Below are positions 50,750 through 60,239 of a stretch of 64,000 nt of DNA, piece after piece. A program made the translations under genes and the position numbers. The notes beneath the pieces are model-generated. The model worked only from the letters and a program-made list of their open reading frames with translations. It did no database searches and had not been told where the DNA came from. The stretch covers positions 13,489-77,488 of the forward strand of contig CAZWRK010000004.1 in NCBI GenBank assembly GCA_964635875.1. The letters are read 5' to 3'. Every line of letters begins with the position of its first letter. The stretch's first letter is position 1. This DNA comes from CAZWRK01 sp964635875 (GTDB lineage Bacteria > Pseudomonadota > Gammaproteobacteria > Burkholderiales > Aquaspirillaceae).

Positions 50750-52018
50750 ATGAGCGAAAAGATTCAAGCTGTACGTGGTATGAATGATTTGTTACCAGAG
50801 GTGTCGTACCAATGGGCGTTTCTTGAAGAGACTGTGCAAAAGTGGCTTGCTGATTATGGCTACAAAAACATTCGTACCCCGATTGTTGAAGACACTCGTT
50901 TATTTGTTCGCTCGATTGGTGAAGCAACAGATATTGTTGAAAAAGAAATGTATACCTTTGTGGATGGGTTAAATGGCGATAGCTTGACGCTTCGTCCCGA
51001 AGGTACCGCATCTTGCTTGCGCGCTGTTATCCAGAATAATTTGTTGTATAACGGGCCTCAGCGCCTGTGGTACACAGGTCAGATGTTTCGCCATGAGCGC
51101 CCTCAAAAAGGTCGGTATCGTCAGTTTCATCAAATTGGTGTCGAAGCACTAGGGTTTGCTGGCCCAGACATTGATGCTGAGCTCATTCTGATGACGGCGG
51201 ATCTCTGGAAACGTCTGGGTTTAGCTGAAGGGCTGAGCTTGCAAATCAACTCCCTTGGGTCTAGCGCTGAGCGTCTGGCACACAGAGAGAGTCTGATTGC
51301 TTATTTAGAGTCTCATCAATCTGTCTTGGATGAGGATGGTCGTCGACGCTTGTATACCAACCCTCTACGGGTCTTAGACAGTAAAACACCATCTATGCAA
51401 GAGATTTGTGAAAATGCTCCCCGCTTAAAAGATTTTTTAGGTGACGAGTCTTTGCAGCACTACGAAAACTGGCAGTCTTTAATGTCTTCCGTAGGTATTG
51501 TTTTTGCTGAGAATCCTCGCTTGGTTCGAGGGTTAGACTATTACAATCTCTCCGTATTTGAGTGGGTCACTTCTGACTTGGGTGCGCAAGGGACAGTTTG
51601 CGGAGGTGGTCGCTATGACGGTCTTATTGAGCAGCTCGGCGGAAAGCCTGCTCCCGCAGTCGGTTTTGCGATGGGCGTTGAGCGATTGATGCTTTTGTTA
51701 GAGGCAAAGAATCGCTTGCCCTCTGCTCCGGTTCCTGATGTGTATTTAATCAACCAAGGTGTTGGCGTGTCTGCCTATGCTTTTGGCTTGGCTAAAGCGC
51801 TTCGAGAGGGGGGGCTCTCTGTGGTTCAGCATTGTGGAGATGCAAGCTTTAAATCGCAGATGAAAAAGGCGGACGCTAGTGGTGCCAAATTCGCCGTTAT
51901 TGTTGGTGAAAATGAAATGCTCTCTGCTCAAGCGACCTTGAAGCCATTACGTGATGATAAGGCGCAGCAGACCTTGTCGCGTGATCTTATTTTGCCAGCT
52001 GTGTTAGCAAGTCGATAA
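50750..52018 (+). CDS. hisS: histidyl-tRNA synthetase
   Basis: The 422-residue class II synthetase charges tRNA-His. It begins IQAVRGMNDLLP and has motif 2 MFRHERPQKGRYRQFHQ, the histidine loops LVRGLDYYN and GGRYDGL, and motif 3 GFAMGVERL. The C-terminal anticodon-binding domain (about 330-420) is present, so it is the true synthetase rather than a HisZ-type paralog. Confidence 0.97.
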   Translation: MSEKIQAVRGMNDLLPEVSYQWAFLEETVQKWLADYGYKNIRTPIVEDTRLFVRSIGEATDIVEKEMYTFVDGLNGDSLTLRPEGTASCLRAVIQNNLLYNGPQRLWYTGQMFRHERPQKGRYRQFHQIGVEALGFAGPDIDAELILMTADLWKRLGLAEGLSLQINSLGSSAERLAHRESLIAYLESHQSVLDEDGRRRLYTNPLRVLDSKTPSMQEICENAPRLKDFLGDESLQHYENWQSLMSSVGIVFAENPRLVRGLDYYNLSVFEWVTSDLGAQGTVCGGGRYDGLIEQLGGKPAPAVGFAMGVERLMLLLEAKNRLPSAPVPDVYLINQGVGVSAYAFGLAKALREGGLSVVQHCGDASFKSQMKKADASGAKFAVIVGENEMLSAQATLKPLRDDKAQQTLSRDLILPAVLASR

Positions 52019-52045
52019 TTTTTTAATTTTGTTGAGAGTGTTGAA

Positions 52046-52684
52046 ATGGCTGCGTTTGATTTGCAAGAGCAGGAACAAATTGATGCTTTGCGCGCGTTTT
52101 GGCAGCAATGGGGGCGTTCGCTAACAGTGGTGCTTGCTACCGTTCTGGTCGGGTACCTTGGCTGGATGGGCTGGAAGAGTTATCAGCTTCATCAAACCGA
52201 AGCTGCTGCCACGCTTTATGCACAATTTGATACCGTATTGACGCAGTCTGATCTGAGCGCGTTGGAGAAAGCTGCTACACCGCTTAAAAGTGCTTACCCT
52301 CACTCAAGTTATGCTGCACGGGCTTCTTTGGTGTTGGCGCGGCTTGCTTTTGAGAAAAACAACTTAGCTCTTGCACGCTCTGAATTGACTTTTGTCGCTG
52401 AAAATACAAAAGACACCTCGTTGCTTTCTATGGCGCGTTTGCGCTTAGCTGCCATCTCTCTTGACGAGAAAAAATATGATGCAGCGCTGGCTGAGTTGGC
52501 AAAAGAGCATGATGCTGTGTTTGCTGCGGAGTTTTTGGATTTAAAAGGCGATATTCTTCATGCGAAAGGCCAGATCAAACCTGCGCGTGATGCATATCGT
52601 GAAGCTTTGGCAAGCTTGTCTCCTACCGCACCGATTTATCCGCTTATCCAAATCAAACTTGATGCATTAGGAGCTGATTCATGA
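52046..52684 (+). CDS. YfgM-like tetratricopeptide membrane protein
   Basis: The 212-residue protein starts AFDLQEQEQIDALRAFWQQWG, has one membrane helix at about 25-43 and a periplasmic TPR-like region (DUF2133/YfgM family). YfgM associates with the SecYEG translocon and periplasmic chaperones in E. coli. Position between hisS and bamB is the conserved one. The ATGA overlap with bamB indicates coupled translation. Confidence 0.9.
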   Translation: MAAFDLQEQEQIDALRAFWQQWGRSLTVVLATVLVGYLGWMGWKSYQLHQTEAAATLYAQFDTVLTQSDLSALEKAATPLKSAYPHSSYAARASLVLARLAFEKNNLALARSELTFVAENTKDTSLLSMARLRLAAISLDEKKYDAALAELAKEHDAVFAAEFLDLKGDILHAKGQIKPARDAYREALASLSPTAPIYPLIQIKLDALGADS

Positions 52685-53826
52685 TTGTCCGTCCTCGTAT
52701 GATTGCTGCATTTGTTGCTTTGGCTGCATTAAGTGGCTGTGCAAGTTGGTTTGGTGGGCAATCTTCATTAGAAAAAAAGCCAACGCCCTTGGTTGCTTTT
52801 TCGCCTGTGGATGCACTTAAAGTGAGTTGGTCTCAGAGTGTGGGCGGTACCGATGAAAGTGTTTTTGCTCCTGCTGTTCGTGCGGGTTGGGTTTATGCTG
52901 GCAGTCAAAAGGGACACATCACAGAGATTGATCTTCAGACGGGGCGGGCGGCTGCGCAAATTGACGTCCCTAATCGTTTGTCGGGAGGTGTCGGTGCTGG
53001 GCGAGACAATGTCTATGTTGTAACAAGAGATGCAGAGCTGCTTTCTGTTTCGACCGATGGAAAAGAAAATTGGCGCAAGAAGCTATCAAGCTTGCCTATG
53101 GGTGCTCCATTGGAGAGCGCCGGCCGTGTTTTTGTTCAAACACAGAATGGCTATGTGACAGCGTTTGATAGTCAATCGGGTCAACAGCTATGGGTGTTTC
53201 AACGCAGCCAGCCTGCACTACAGGTTCATCATGCGGGCTCGTTCAGTTTAGTGGGCGCTGAGGTTGGTTTGTTGGGGCTCTCTAATGGGCGGATGGCTGT
53301 CCTGAATTTAGCGACGGGTGAATTGCTTTGGGAGGCGACAATTAGCTCTCCTCGTGGCGCAACAGAGCTGGAGCGTGTCGCTGATGTTGCTACGCCTCCA
53401 GTATTTGACGGCGGCTTGGTCTGTGCTGCAGCTTATCAAGGGCGTCTAACCTGCTTGGATGCACGTAGTGGTTCCCCCTTGTGGTCCAAAGATGTGGCAT
53501 CCAGCCGAGGCTTGGTGATGGATTCTAGGCAGGTTTATATCACTTCTGACGACGGTGTGATTTTTGCTTTTGATCGTCAATCTGGCGCGCAGCGATGGCA
53601 GCAGGCCGGATTGCGTTGGCGTGGAGTGTCTGCGCCTGTGTTGTTGGATCAGCAGGTGTTTGTGTATGACAACAAAGGTTATGCACATTTATTAGATCGA
53701 GATAGTGGTGCCTTCCGTGGGCAAATTTCTACTGGCGGCGGTGAAGCGCTTGCCCGACCAGTGGGCTTGGGTGATCGTGTGATTATTCAAACACGTTCCG
53801 GCCAAGTGATGGCAATAACGAAGTAA
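52681..53826 (+). CDS. bamB: outer-membrane protein assembly factor BamB
   Basis: BamB is a lipoprotein of the BAM complex that inserts beta-barrel proteins. The 381-residue protein has a lipoprotein signal with lipobox LSGC (modified Cys20) and an eight-bladed PQQ-like beta-propeller with repeats such as AFDSQSGQQLW, CLDARSGSPLW and AFDRQSGAQRW. It works with TamA/TamB-related pathways encoded elsewhere in the window. Confidence 0.95.
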   Translation: MIVRPRMIAAFVALAALSGCASWFGGQSSLEKKPTPLVAFSPVDALKVSWSQSVGGTDESVFAPAVRAGWVYAGSQKGHITEIDLQTGRAAAQIDVPNRLSGGVGAGRDNVYVVTRDAELLSVSTDGKENWRKKLSSLPMGAPLESAGRVFVQTQNGYVTAFDSQSGQQLWVFQRSQPALQVHHAGSFSLVGAEVGLLGLSNGRMAVLNLATGELLWEATISSPRGATELERVADVATPPVFDGGLVCAAAYQGRLTCLDARSGSPLWSKDVASSRGLVMDSRQVYITSDDGVIFAFDRQSGAQRWQQAGLRWRGVSAPVLLDQQVFVYDNKGYAHLLDRDSGAFRGQISTGGGEALARPVGLGDRVIIQTRSGQVMAITK

Positions 53827-53839
53827 AAGTGAATTCACT

Positions 53840-53860
53840 CGTGCGAGTGTGTCTCGCACG
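53840..53860 (+). other. hairpin between bamB and der
   Basis: CGTGCGAG (53840-53847) pairs with CTCGCACG (53853-53860) across a five-base loop. No T run follows, so a rho-independent terminator is unlikely; it may be a pause or stability element in the bamB-der transcript. Confidence 0.5.
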
Positions 53861-53892
53861 CTGGTGGATGCTTTTGACAGGAAATTTTAATA

Positions 53893-55293
53893 GTGAAACC
53901 CACAATAGTATTAGTTGGACGTCCGAATGTCGGCAAGTCTACTCTTTTTAATCGGCTGACGCGTAGCCGAGATGCTCTAGTAGCAGATTTGCCTGGTTTG
54001 ACTCGCGATCGTCATTATGGTCATGGGCGGGTTGGCGAAAAACCTTATTTGGTCGTCGATACTGGTGGATTTGAGCCTGTAGTAAAAGAAGGCATTTTGC
54101 ATGAAATGGCACGGCAAACAATGCAAGCCGTGGATGAAGCCGATGCGGTGATTTTTTTGGTGGATGGTCGCACCGGTATTACCCCGCACGATAAAATTAT
54201 TGCGAATCAGCTCCGTCGTTTAGATAAACCCGTCTGCTTGGTTGTCAATAAGTCTGAAGGGATGCGGCGTGAAGTCGTGACCGCAGAATTTTATGAGTTG
54301 GGGTTGGGCGACTCTTGGGCCATATCTGGAGCACATGGCGATGGTGTTCGTGAGCTGATTGAGTCTGTGCTTGAGCATTTTCCCGATGCGACAGAAGAAA
54401 AAGAGGACCGCCACCCGCGTTTTGCCGTTATTGGCCGCCCAAACGTTGGTAAATCCACACTAGTGAACGCGATCCTGGGTGAGGAGCGTGTGATTGCCTT
54501 TGATATGCCGGGTACTACGCGAGATAGTATCTACATTGGTTTTGAGCGAGAGGGGCGGCCTTACACCATTATTGATACAGCGGGTGTGCGTAAGCGCGGC
54601 AAGATTGATGAGGCGATTGAAAAATTTTCAGTTGTAAAAACTTTGCAAGCGATTGAAGATGCCAACGTGGCTGTTTTGGTGTTGGATGCAAGCCAAGACA
54701 TTGCTGATCAAGATGCTTCTCTAGCTGGATTTGCGCTGGAAACCGGTCGCGCTTTGGTTGTTGCCGTTAACAAATGGGATGAGGCAAACCATGAGCGTCG
54801 CGAGCAAATTCGTAAGGATATTGCGCGTAAGCTAGGGTTTCTGGGCTTTGCCCGTTTTCATTACATTTCTGCTTTGCATGGCAGCGGTGTGGCTGACCTG
54901 TTTAAGTCGATTGATGCTGCTTATACCGCTGCGATGTCTAAATTACCGACACCAAAATTGACGCGTGTTCTCGAAGTCGCTCAAGAGCGGCAGGCCCCGC
55001 CTCGGGATGGCTTAGTTCGCCCTAAACTACGCTACGCGCATCAAGGGGGGATGAATCCTCCTATCGTTGTGATTCATGGTAATGCTTTAAATCGTATTCC
55101 CGATAGTTATGTACGCTATCTTGAGCATGTGTTTCGTAAGGCATTTAAGCTGGAAGGTACACCATTGCGAGTAGAGTTTCATTCGAATGAGAACCCTTAC
55201 GCGAATAAGGCGCAGCAATCTGCTGCGAAGCCATCTTTCTTAAGTCAACGCAAAGCAACCGCGGCGGCGGCGCGTGGTGGGAAAAAGCGCTAA
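53893..55293 (+). CDS. der: ribosome biogenesis GTPase Der (EngA)
   Basis: The 466-residue protein has two tandem GTPase domains, with P-loops GRPNVGKS at 9-16 and 181-188 and G3 motifs DTGG and DTAG. A C-terminal KH-like domain follows, then an Ala/Lys-rich tail. Der is needed for 50S assembly. It starts with GTG at 53893, where the coding begins KPTIVLVGRPNVGK; no good Shine-Dalgarno is visible, GACAGGAA being about 10 bases upstream. Confidence 0.96.
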   Translation: MKPTIVLVGRPNVGKSTLFNRLTRSRDALVADLPGLTRDRHYGHGRVGEKPYLVVDTGGFEPVVKEGILHEMARQTMQAVDEADAVIFLVDGRTGITPHDKIIANQLRRLDKPVCLVVNKSEGMRREVVTAEFYELGLGDSWAISGAHGDGVRELIESVLEHFPDATEEKEDRHPRFAVIGRPNVGKSTLVNAILGEERVIAFDMPGTTRDSIYIGFEREGRPYTIIDTAGVRKRGKIDEAIEKFSVVKTLQAIEDANVAVLVLDASQDIADQDASLAGFALETGRALVVAVNKWDEANHERREQIRKDIARKLGFLGFARFHYISALHGSGVADLFKSIDAAYTAAMSKLPTPKLTRVLEVAQERQAPPRDGLVRPKLRYAHQGGMNPPIVVIHGNALNRIPDSYVRYLEHVFRKAFKLEGTPLRVEFHSNENPYANKAQQSAAKPSFLSQRKATAAAARGGKKR

Positions 55294-55383
55294 GTCAATT
55301 TTCTCGTTTTTTCCATCTGGAAAGATAGGCAGCATGCCCCTATTTTACGAGAGCAGTTTATTTACCAACCTGGAGTTATATCT

Positions 55384-55662
55384 ATGAGCGCCAAAGGGCA
55401 AATGCTACAAGACCCGTTCCTCAACGCCCTGCGCAAGGAACATGTGCCTGTTTCAATCTATCTCGTCAATGGCATTAAGTTACAGGGGCAGATTGAATCA
55501 TTCGACCAGTATGTGGTCATGCTCAAGAACACTTCTCCTCAGATTCCTGCCCAAATGGTGTACAAGCATGCAATCTCGACAGTTGTGCCTTCTCGGCCTG
55601 TCACCATTCCTTTTGATCACCACCCGAGCCCAAGTCAAGCTGGCACAGCGTCTGACGCTTGA
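55384..55662 (+). CDS. hfq: RNA chaperone Hfq
   Basis: The 92-residue Sm-like protein contains QDPFLNALRKEHVPVSIYLV (Sm1 start) and the Sm2 motif YKHAISTVVP, followed by a short Pro/Ser-rich tail. Hfq hexamers pair small RNAs with messengers. TGGAG lies about eight bases before the ATG. The order der-hfq-hflX-hflK-hflC is conserved in betaproteobacteria. Confidence 0.97.
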   Translation: MSAKGQMLQDPFLNALRKEHVPVSIYLVNGIKLQGQIESFDQYVVMLKNTSPQIPAQMVYKHAISTVVPSRPVTIPFDHHPSPSQAGTASDA

Positions 55663-55689
55663 GCTTGTATAGTCTTCTGTCTGTAAGCT

Positions 55690-55718
55690 GCCCGTCGCAA
55701 TTTGTGATGGGCGGTTTT
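55690..55718 (+). terminator. weak terminator/attenuator between hfq and hflX
   Basis: GCCCGTCGC (55690-55698) pairs with GTGATGGGC (55704-55712), including two G-T pairs, over a five-base loop; GG and TTTT follow. It could reduce transcription of hflX relative to hfq. Confidence 0.5.
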
Positions 55719-55743
55719 CTGTTGGCTTTCTAGAAAGTTATGT

Positions 55744-56868
55744 GTGTTTGATCGTCCTGAGTTTGGTGATAATGCAATCGTTGTCGCGCTTGATTTTGGT
55801 GAAGCGCATTTTGCAGATAGCGTTGAAGAATGTATCGAGCTGGTCAAAGGTGCGGGCGTTGCTGTTCTTGGGTTGGTGCAGGGGCGACGGCAGCGGCCAG
55901 ACGCTGCGTTATTTGCTGGAAAAGGCAAGGTTGAAGAGGTTGCCCTAGCATGTCGATCTTCCGGCGCCACAGTTGTTGTATTTAATCATCAACTTTCTCC
56001 TGCGCAGCAGCGAAATTTAGAGCGCATTCTAGAATGTCGTGTGATTGATCGAACAAGCCTGATTTTGGATATCTTTGCACAGCGTGCAAAAAGCCATGAG
56101 GGTAAGTTGCAAGTTGAGCTTGCGCAGTTGGAGCATCTTTCGACTCGCCTGATTCGAGGGTGGACGCATCTTGAGCGTCAAAAAGGTGGTGTCGGCCTGC
56201 GTGGGCCGGGAGAAACACAGTTAGAGACAGACCGCCGATTGATTGGGCATCGTGTTAAGGCTTTAAAAGAGCGTTTAGCCACTGTTCAAAAACAGCGTAG
56301 CGTGCAACGTCGGGGGCGTGAGCGTTCTGGCTTGTTAAGTGTTTCGATTGTCGGATATACCAACGCAGGAAAATCTACGTTATTTAATACGCTGACAAAA
56401 GCTAATATTTATGCAGCAGATCAGCTATTTGCGACACTGGACACAACAAGCCGCAAGCTTTACCTCGGAGATCAAAAATCGATCGTTTTATCTGATACGG
56501 TTGGATTTATCCGCGACTTACCTCACCAGCTGGTCGCCGCATTTCGTGCAACATTAGAAGAAACAATCCGTGCAGATTTGCTTATTCATGTTGTCGATAG
56601 CCATAGTGAAATTCGTGAAGTACAGATTGAGGAAGTCAATAAAGTTTTGGCCGAAATCGGGGCTGATGAAATTCCTCAGTTGATCGTTTGGAACAAGTCG
56701 GACTTGGGCGGTGTGCCTTCAGGGCTTGAGTATGACGACTGTGGTACCATTTGTGGTGTACGCTTGTCTGCGCTGACAGGCGATGGTTTGGATCTTTTGC
56801 GCACAGTTTTGTTAGAAAAACTGTTTGTTATGAAATCCGCCGAATTAGATTTCGGGCAAGATATTTGA
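55744..56868 (+). CDS. hflX: ribosome-associated GTPase HflX
   Basis: The 374-residue protein has the HflX N-terminal domain (ALFAGKGKVEEV, FNHQLSPAQQRNLE, DRTSLILDIFAQRA), the linker GPGETQLETDRR, and a GTPase domain with P-loop GYTNAGKST and DTVGFIRDLP. HflX rescues or splits stalled ribosomes after stress. It starts with GTG at 55744 with no clear Shine-Dalgarno sequence, which may mean weak initiation. Confidence 0.95.
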   Translation: MFDRPEFGDNAIVVALDFGEAHFADSVEECIELVKGAGVAVLGLVQGRRQRPDAALFAGKGKVEEVALACRSSGATVVVFNHQLSPAQQRNLERILECRVIDRTSLILDIFAQRAKSHEGKLQVELAQLEHLSTRLIRGWTHLERQKGGVGLRGPGETQLETDRRLIGHRVKALKERLATVQKQRSVQRRGRERSGLLSVSIVGYTNAGKSTLFNTLTKANIYAADQLFATLDTTSRKLYLGDQKSIVLSDTVGFIRDLPHQLVAAFRATLEETIRADLLIHVVDSHSEIREVQIEEVNKVLAEIGADEIPQLIVWNKSDLGGVPSGLEYDDCGTICGVRLSALTGDGLDLLRTVLLEKLFVMKSAELDFGQDI

Positions 56869-56889
56869 AAATTCACGACGGACTGATAC

Positions 56890-58101
56890 ATGTCACAAAA
56901 TGATCCGCAGCGAGGTGGTGGGAAACGGGGTAATGATGGCCCGCCAGACCTCGATGAACTTTTCCGTAATGTAGGGCGTAAGCTTTCCGAACTCCCCAAT
57001 GGAGGCAAAGGTTTTGGGAGTGGGCGAAATATCAAAAACAGTTTCTTAGCCATTCTCGGCGTACTTGCCGCGCTTTGGCTAAGTACGGGATTTTATATTG
57101 TCGATGCACGTGAGCAAGGTGTTGTTTTGCGCTTTGGTCAATATGTTCAGACAACGGATGCGGGCCTGCAATGGCATATTCCCTATCCTTTTGAACGGGT
57201 TGAGGTCGTGAATTTGACCGAAGTTCGGATCGTAGAAGTGGGGTATCGGGGTAATGCTAAGAATCGTGTTTCCGAAGAATCTTTAATGTTGACCTCCGAT
57301 CTAAATATTATTGATGTTCAGCTTTCGGTGCAATATGACGTCGTTGATCCAAAAGCATTCTTGTTTTCAAATGCCTGCGCGGATAAAGACTGTAAAGATA
57401 TTGTGAAGCAAGTTGCTGAGTCCGCTATTCGTGATGTTGTCGGTAACAATAAAGTGGACTTTGTCCTGAATGAAGGTCGTACACATATCGCAGCGGATAC
57501 TCAGGCGCTGATTCAAAAAATGTTGAATAAATACCAACTTGGCATTCATGTTGGGAAGGTCAATATCAATGATGTTCAGCCTCCGGAGCAGGTCTTGGCT
57601 GCATTTGATGATGCAGTTAAGGCTGGTCAGGATAAGGATAAACTCCGTAATGAGGGGTTGTCGTATGCAAATGATGTCATTCCCAAGGCGCATGGCTTTG
57701 CTGCCCGTTTAGAGGCCGAGGCCGAAGCTTATAAACAGAGGGTGGTTGTGAACGCAGAGGGCGAAGCGCAACGCTTTAAAGACGTTGTTGCGGAGTACCA
57801 AAAGGCGCCTGCTGTGATGCGTGATCGTCTGTATTTCGACATGATGCAGCAGGTGATGAATAGTGCAAGCAAGGTGGTCGTTGACCAAAAAGGTAATAAT
57901 AGTTTGTTGTATTTACCCCTCGATAAGCTGATGCGTGATCCTGCGGTTGCCTCCACTGTTGCTCCACCTTCTGGGGTAGAGTCTACGACTCCTAGCTCTA
58001 CAAGCGCACCGGTGGCTGCTACGACTGCAGCGCCTGCTGATGCGGCGCGTAGTTCGGGTCGTGAGGTGCGTAGAACCCGCGATTTAGAAGGGAGGCCTTA
58101 A
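56890..58101 (+). CDS. hflK: FtsH protease modulator HflK
   Basis: The 403-residue protein has a Gly/Asn-rich cytosolic start, one membrane helix (about 51-70), an SPFH/band 7 domain (EQGVVLRFGQYVQT onward) with a coiled-coil rich in Glu/Ala/Lys, and a Ser/Thr/Ala-rich tail. HflK and HflC form a membrane cage around FtsH that limits its proteolysis. One base separates it from hflC. Confidence 0.96.
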   Translation: MSQNDPQRGGGKRGNDGPPDLDELFRNVGRKLSELPNGGKGFGSGRNIKNSFLAILGVLAALWLSTGFYIVDAREQGVVLRFGQYVQTTDAGLQWHIPYPFERVEVVNLTEVRIVEVGYRGNAKNRVSEESLMLTSDLNIIDVQLSVQYDVVDPKAFLFSNACADKDCKDIVKQVAESAIRDVVGNNKVDFVLNEGRTHIAADTQALIQKMLNKYQLGIHVGKVNINDVQPPEQVLAAFDDAVKAGQDKDKLRNEGLSYANDVIPKAHGFAARLEAEAEAYKQRVVVNAEGEAQRFKDVVAEYQKAPAVMRDRLYFDMMQQVMNSASKVVVDQKGNNSLLYLPLDKLMRDPAVASTVAPPSGVESTTPSSTSAPVAATTAAPADAARSSGREVRRTRDLEGRP

Positions 58102-58102
58102 G

Positions 58103-58990
58103 ATGGATAGATTGATTCCTTCGCTGGTTGCAACATTGGCGGCTCTTTTGTTATTGAGCATGAGTTTATTTACCGTTGAACAAAGGCAGTTTGCCTTGGT
58201 GTTCCAATTCGGTGAGGTTGTTCGAATTATTTCTGAGCCTGGTATTCAGTTTAAAGTTCCGTTTATTCAAAATGTTCGCCTATATGATCAAAGGATTAGA
58301 ACGATCGACCCTGAGTCACCAGAACTTTTCAACACAAAAGAGAAGAAAAATGTTTTGGTGGATAGTTATGTAAAATGGCGCGTGAAAGATGTTGAGCAAT
58401 TCTATAAAAGCGTTGGCGGAAATGAGGTGTCTGCTGTTGCTCGCTTGCGGCAAACCGTTAACGATAGCTTGCGCGCCGAGTTTGGGCAGAAAACGGTGAC
58501 AGATGTTATTTCTGGTCAGCGTGATAAAATCATTGATGTGGTGCGTGCTCGTGCAGATCAAGATGCGCGTAAAATAGGGATCGAAATTATCGATATTCGA
58601 CTTAAGCGCGTCGATTTTCCCGATAAGATTAATGCCTCTGTTTACGATCGAATGCGCTCTGAGCGCCGTGCTGTTGCGAGCCAACTACGAAGCGAAGGGG
58701 CTGCAGAGGCGGAAAGAATTCGTGCCGATGCTGACCGGCAGCGTGAGATTATTATTGCTGAATCCTATCGGAAAGCCCAAAAGCTAAAGGGTGAAGGTGA
58801 TGCAAAGTCTGCAGAAATTTACGCAGAAGCGTATAGCCGAAACCCTGAATTTTATGCTTTTTGGCGTAGCATGGATGCTTACAAGAAATCATTTGCAAGT
58901 AAGCAGGATGTCATCGTGCTAGATACGGACTCCGCATTCTTCAAATATTTCAAAAATTCCCGAGGTGGAGCGGAAAAAGCCGCGAAGTAA
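58103..58990 (+). CDS. hflC: FtsH protease modulator HflC
   Basis: The 295-residue partner of HflK has an N-terminal membrane helix (about 7-24), a band 7 domain (EQRQFALVFQFGEVVR) and a helical coiled-coil section (RMRSERRAVASQLRSEGAAE). Length and order are standard. Confidence 0.96.
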   Translation: MDRLIPSLVATLAALLLLSMSLFTVEQRQFALVFQFGEVVRIISEPGIQFKVPFIQNVRLYDQRIRTIDPESPELFNTKEKKNVLVDSYVKWRVKDVEQFYKSVGGNEVSAVARLRQTVNDSLRAEFGQKTVTDVISGQRDKIIDVVRARADQDARKIGIEIIDIRLKRVDFPDKINASVYDRMRSERRAVASQLRSEGAAEAERIRADADRQREIIIAESYRKAQKLKGEGDAKSAEIYAEAYSRNPEFYAFWRSMDAYKKSFASKQDVIVLDTDSAFFKYFKNSRGGAEKAAK

Positions 58991-59019
58991 TTTTCCTCTT
59001 CCTTAAAGTAAAACCGCAC

Positions 59020-59039
59020 AGGCGGGGGCAACCCCGCCT
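59020..59039 (+). terminator. GCAA-loop hairpin between hflC and hisZ
   Basis: AGGCGGGG and CCCCGCCT form an eight-base stem closed by the stable tetraloop GCAA (59028-59031). The following sequence TCGTCTTGTTT is only partly T-rich, so termination would be incomplete. Confidence 0.5.
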
Positions 59040-59065
59040 TCGTCTTGTTTGCCTGACGAGTTCTT

Positions 59066-60214
59066 ATGCGCAATTGGTTGCTACCTGAAAATATTGCAGA
59101 CATTTTGCCTGCAACTGCCCGACAGCTTGAGTCTGCCAAATCTGGCATGCTGGAGATGTTTCGAACCTACGGATACGAGTTGGTTTGCCCACCCATGATT
59201 GAGTATGTCGAGTCGCTGGTTTCTCAAGAAGATAAAGCACTTGATCTCAAGACATTTAAGCTCGACGATCAATTGAGTGGTCGTCAGCTTGGGTTGCGTG
59301 CGGATATTACGCCCCAAGTCGCTCGTATTGATGCGCATTTATTAGGCGCCCGAACGGGAGTGACACGGTTGTGTTATGCCGGTAGTGTTGTTCACACACG
59401 CCCAGATAGCTTGATGGGATCACGCGAACCTTTGCAGATTGGTGCTGAACTATATGGCTATCGTGGCATTGAAGCGGATCTAGAAATTTTAGATTTGATG
59501 TTAAAGACGTTGTCTCTTGTAGGGACTGAGTCGCTAACTTTAGATCTGGGACATTTAGGGATTTATCGTGCGCTTGTTACGGCCGCTGGACTGGAGTCGA
59601 GCCTCGTTGCTGAGGTCTTTGTCGCCTTGCAGGCGAAAGATACTGCAGCGGTGAGTGAGTTACTTATTGATGTTCAAGAGCCTTATCGGAGTGCGCTATC
59701 TGAGTTAGCGACGCTTTATGGTCCTGATGCGTTGTTGCGGGCACGAAAGACTCTGCCTGCCTTGCCAGAGATTTCTGCTGCTTTAGACGAATTAGATTTA
59801 ATTGCGGTACATCTAAAGGATCGTATCCGGATTTGTTTTGATCTAACTGAGTTGCGCGGCACCCATTATCACACTGGTTTATTGTTTGCTGTCTATGCAG
59901 AAGGCTGGGCGGGTGAGCTTGCACGCGGTGGGCGTTACGATAATGTGGGTAAAAAATTTGGTCGTTCACGCCCAGCGACAGGTTTTAGTCTTGATCTGCG
60001 AGATCTGCTGCGCATTCTTCCTCAAAAGAGTCCTGTTAAGGGGATTCGTGTTGCGGCAACAGATCGTGATGCTGCAGCATCTCATATCGATGAATTACGT
60101 TTGTCGGGCGAGGTCGTTGTGGTTGATTTGTTAAACGAATCTGCAGATGCATTGAATTGTGATCGCCAATTGGTTTGTCGCGATGGTGGCTGGTACGTCA
60201 CTTCGCTCTGTTAA
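59066..60214 (+). CDS. hisZ: ATP phosphoribosyltransferase regulatory subunit HisZ
   Basis: HisZ resembles the catalytic core of histidyl-tRNA synthetase but lacks the anticodon-binding domain. It combines with the short form of HisG to regulate the first step of histidine biosynthesis. The 382-residue protein has NWLLPENIADILP, LRADITPQVARIDAH and ARGGRYDNVGKKFGR. hisG itself is not in the window, so the partners are encoded apart, as is usual in betaproteobacteria where hisZ lies before purA. Confidence 0.95.
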   Translation: MRNWLLPENIADILPATARQLESAKSGMLEMFRTYGYELVCPPMIEYVESLVSQEDKALDLKTFKLDDQLSGRQLGLRADITPQVARIDAHLLGARTGVTRLCYAGSVVHTRPDSLMGSREPLQIGAELYGYRGIEADLEILDLMLKTLSLVGTESLTLDLGHLGIYRALVTAAGLESSLVAEVFVALQAKDTAAVSELLIDVQEPYRSALSELATLYGPDALLRARKTLPALPEISAALDELDLIAVHLKDRIRICFDLTELRGTHYHTGLLFAVYAEGWAGELARGGRYDNVGKKFGRSRPATGFSLDLRDLLRILPQKSPVKGIRVAATDRDAAASHIDELRLSGEVVVVDLLNESADALNCDRQLVCRDGGWYVTSLC

Positions 60215-60239
60215 TTTACGAGATTCAAAAGGATTTTTC

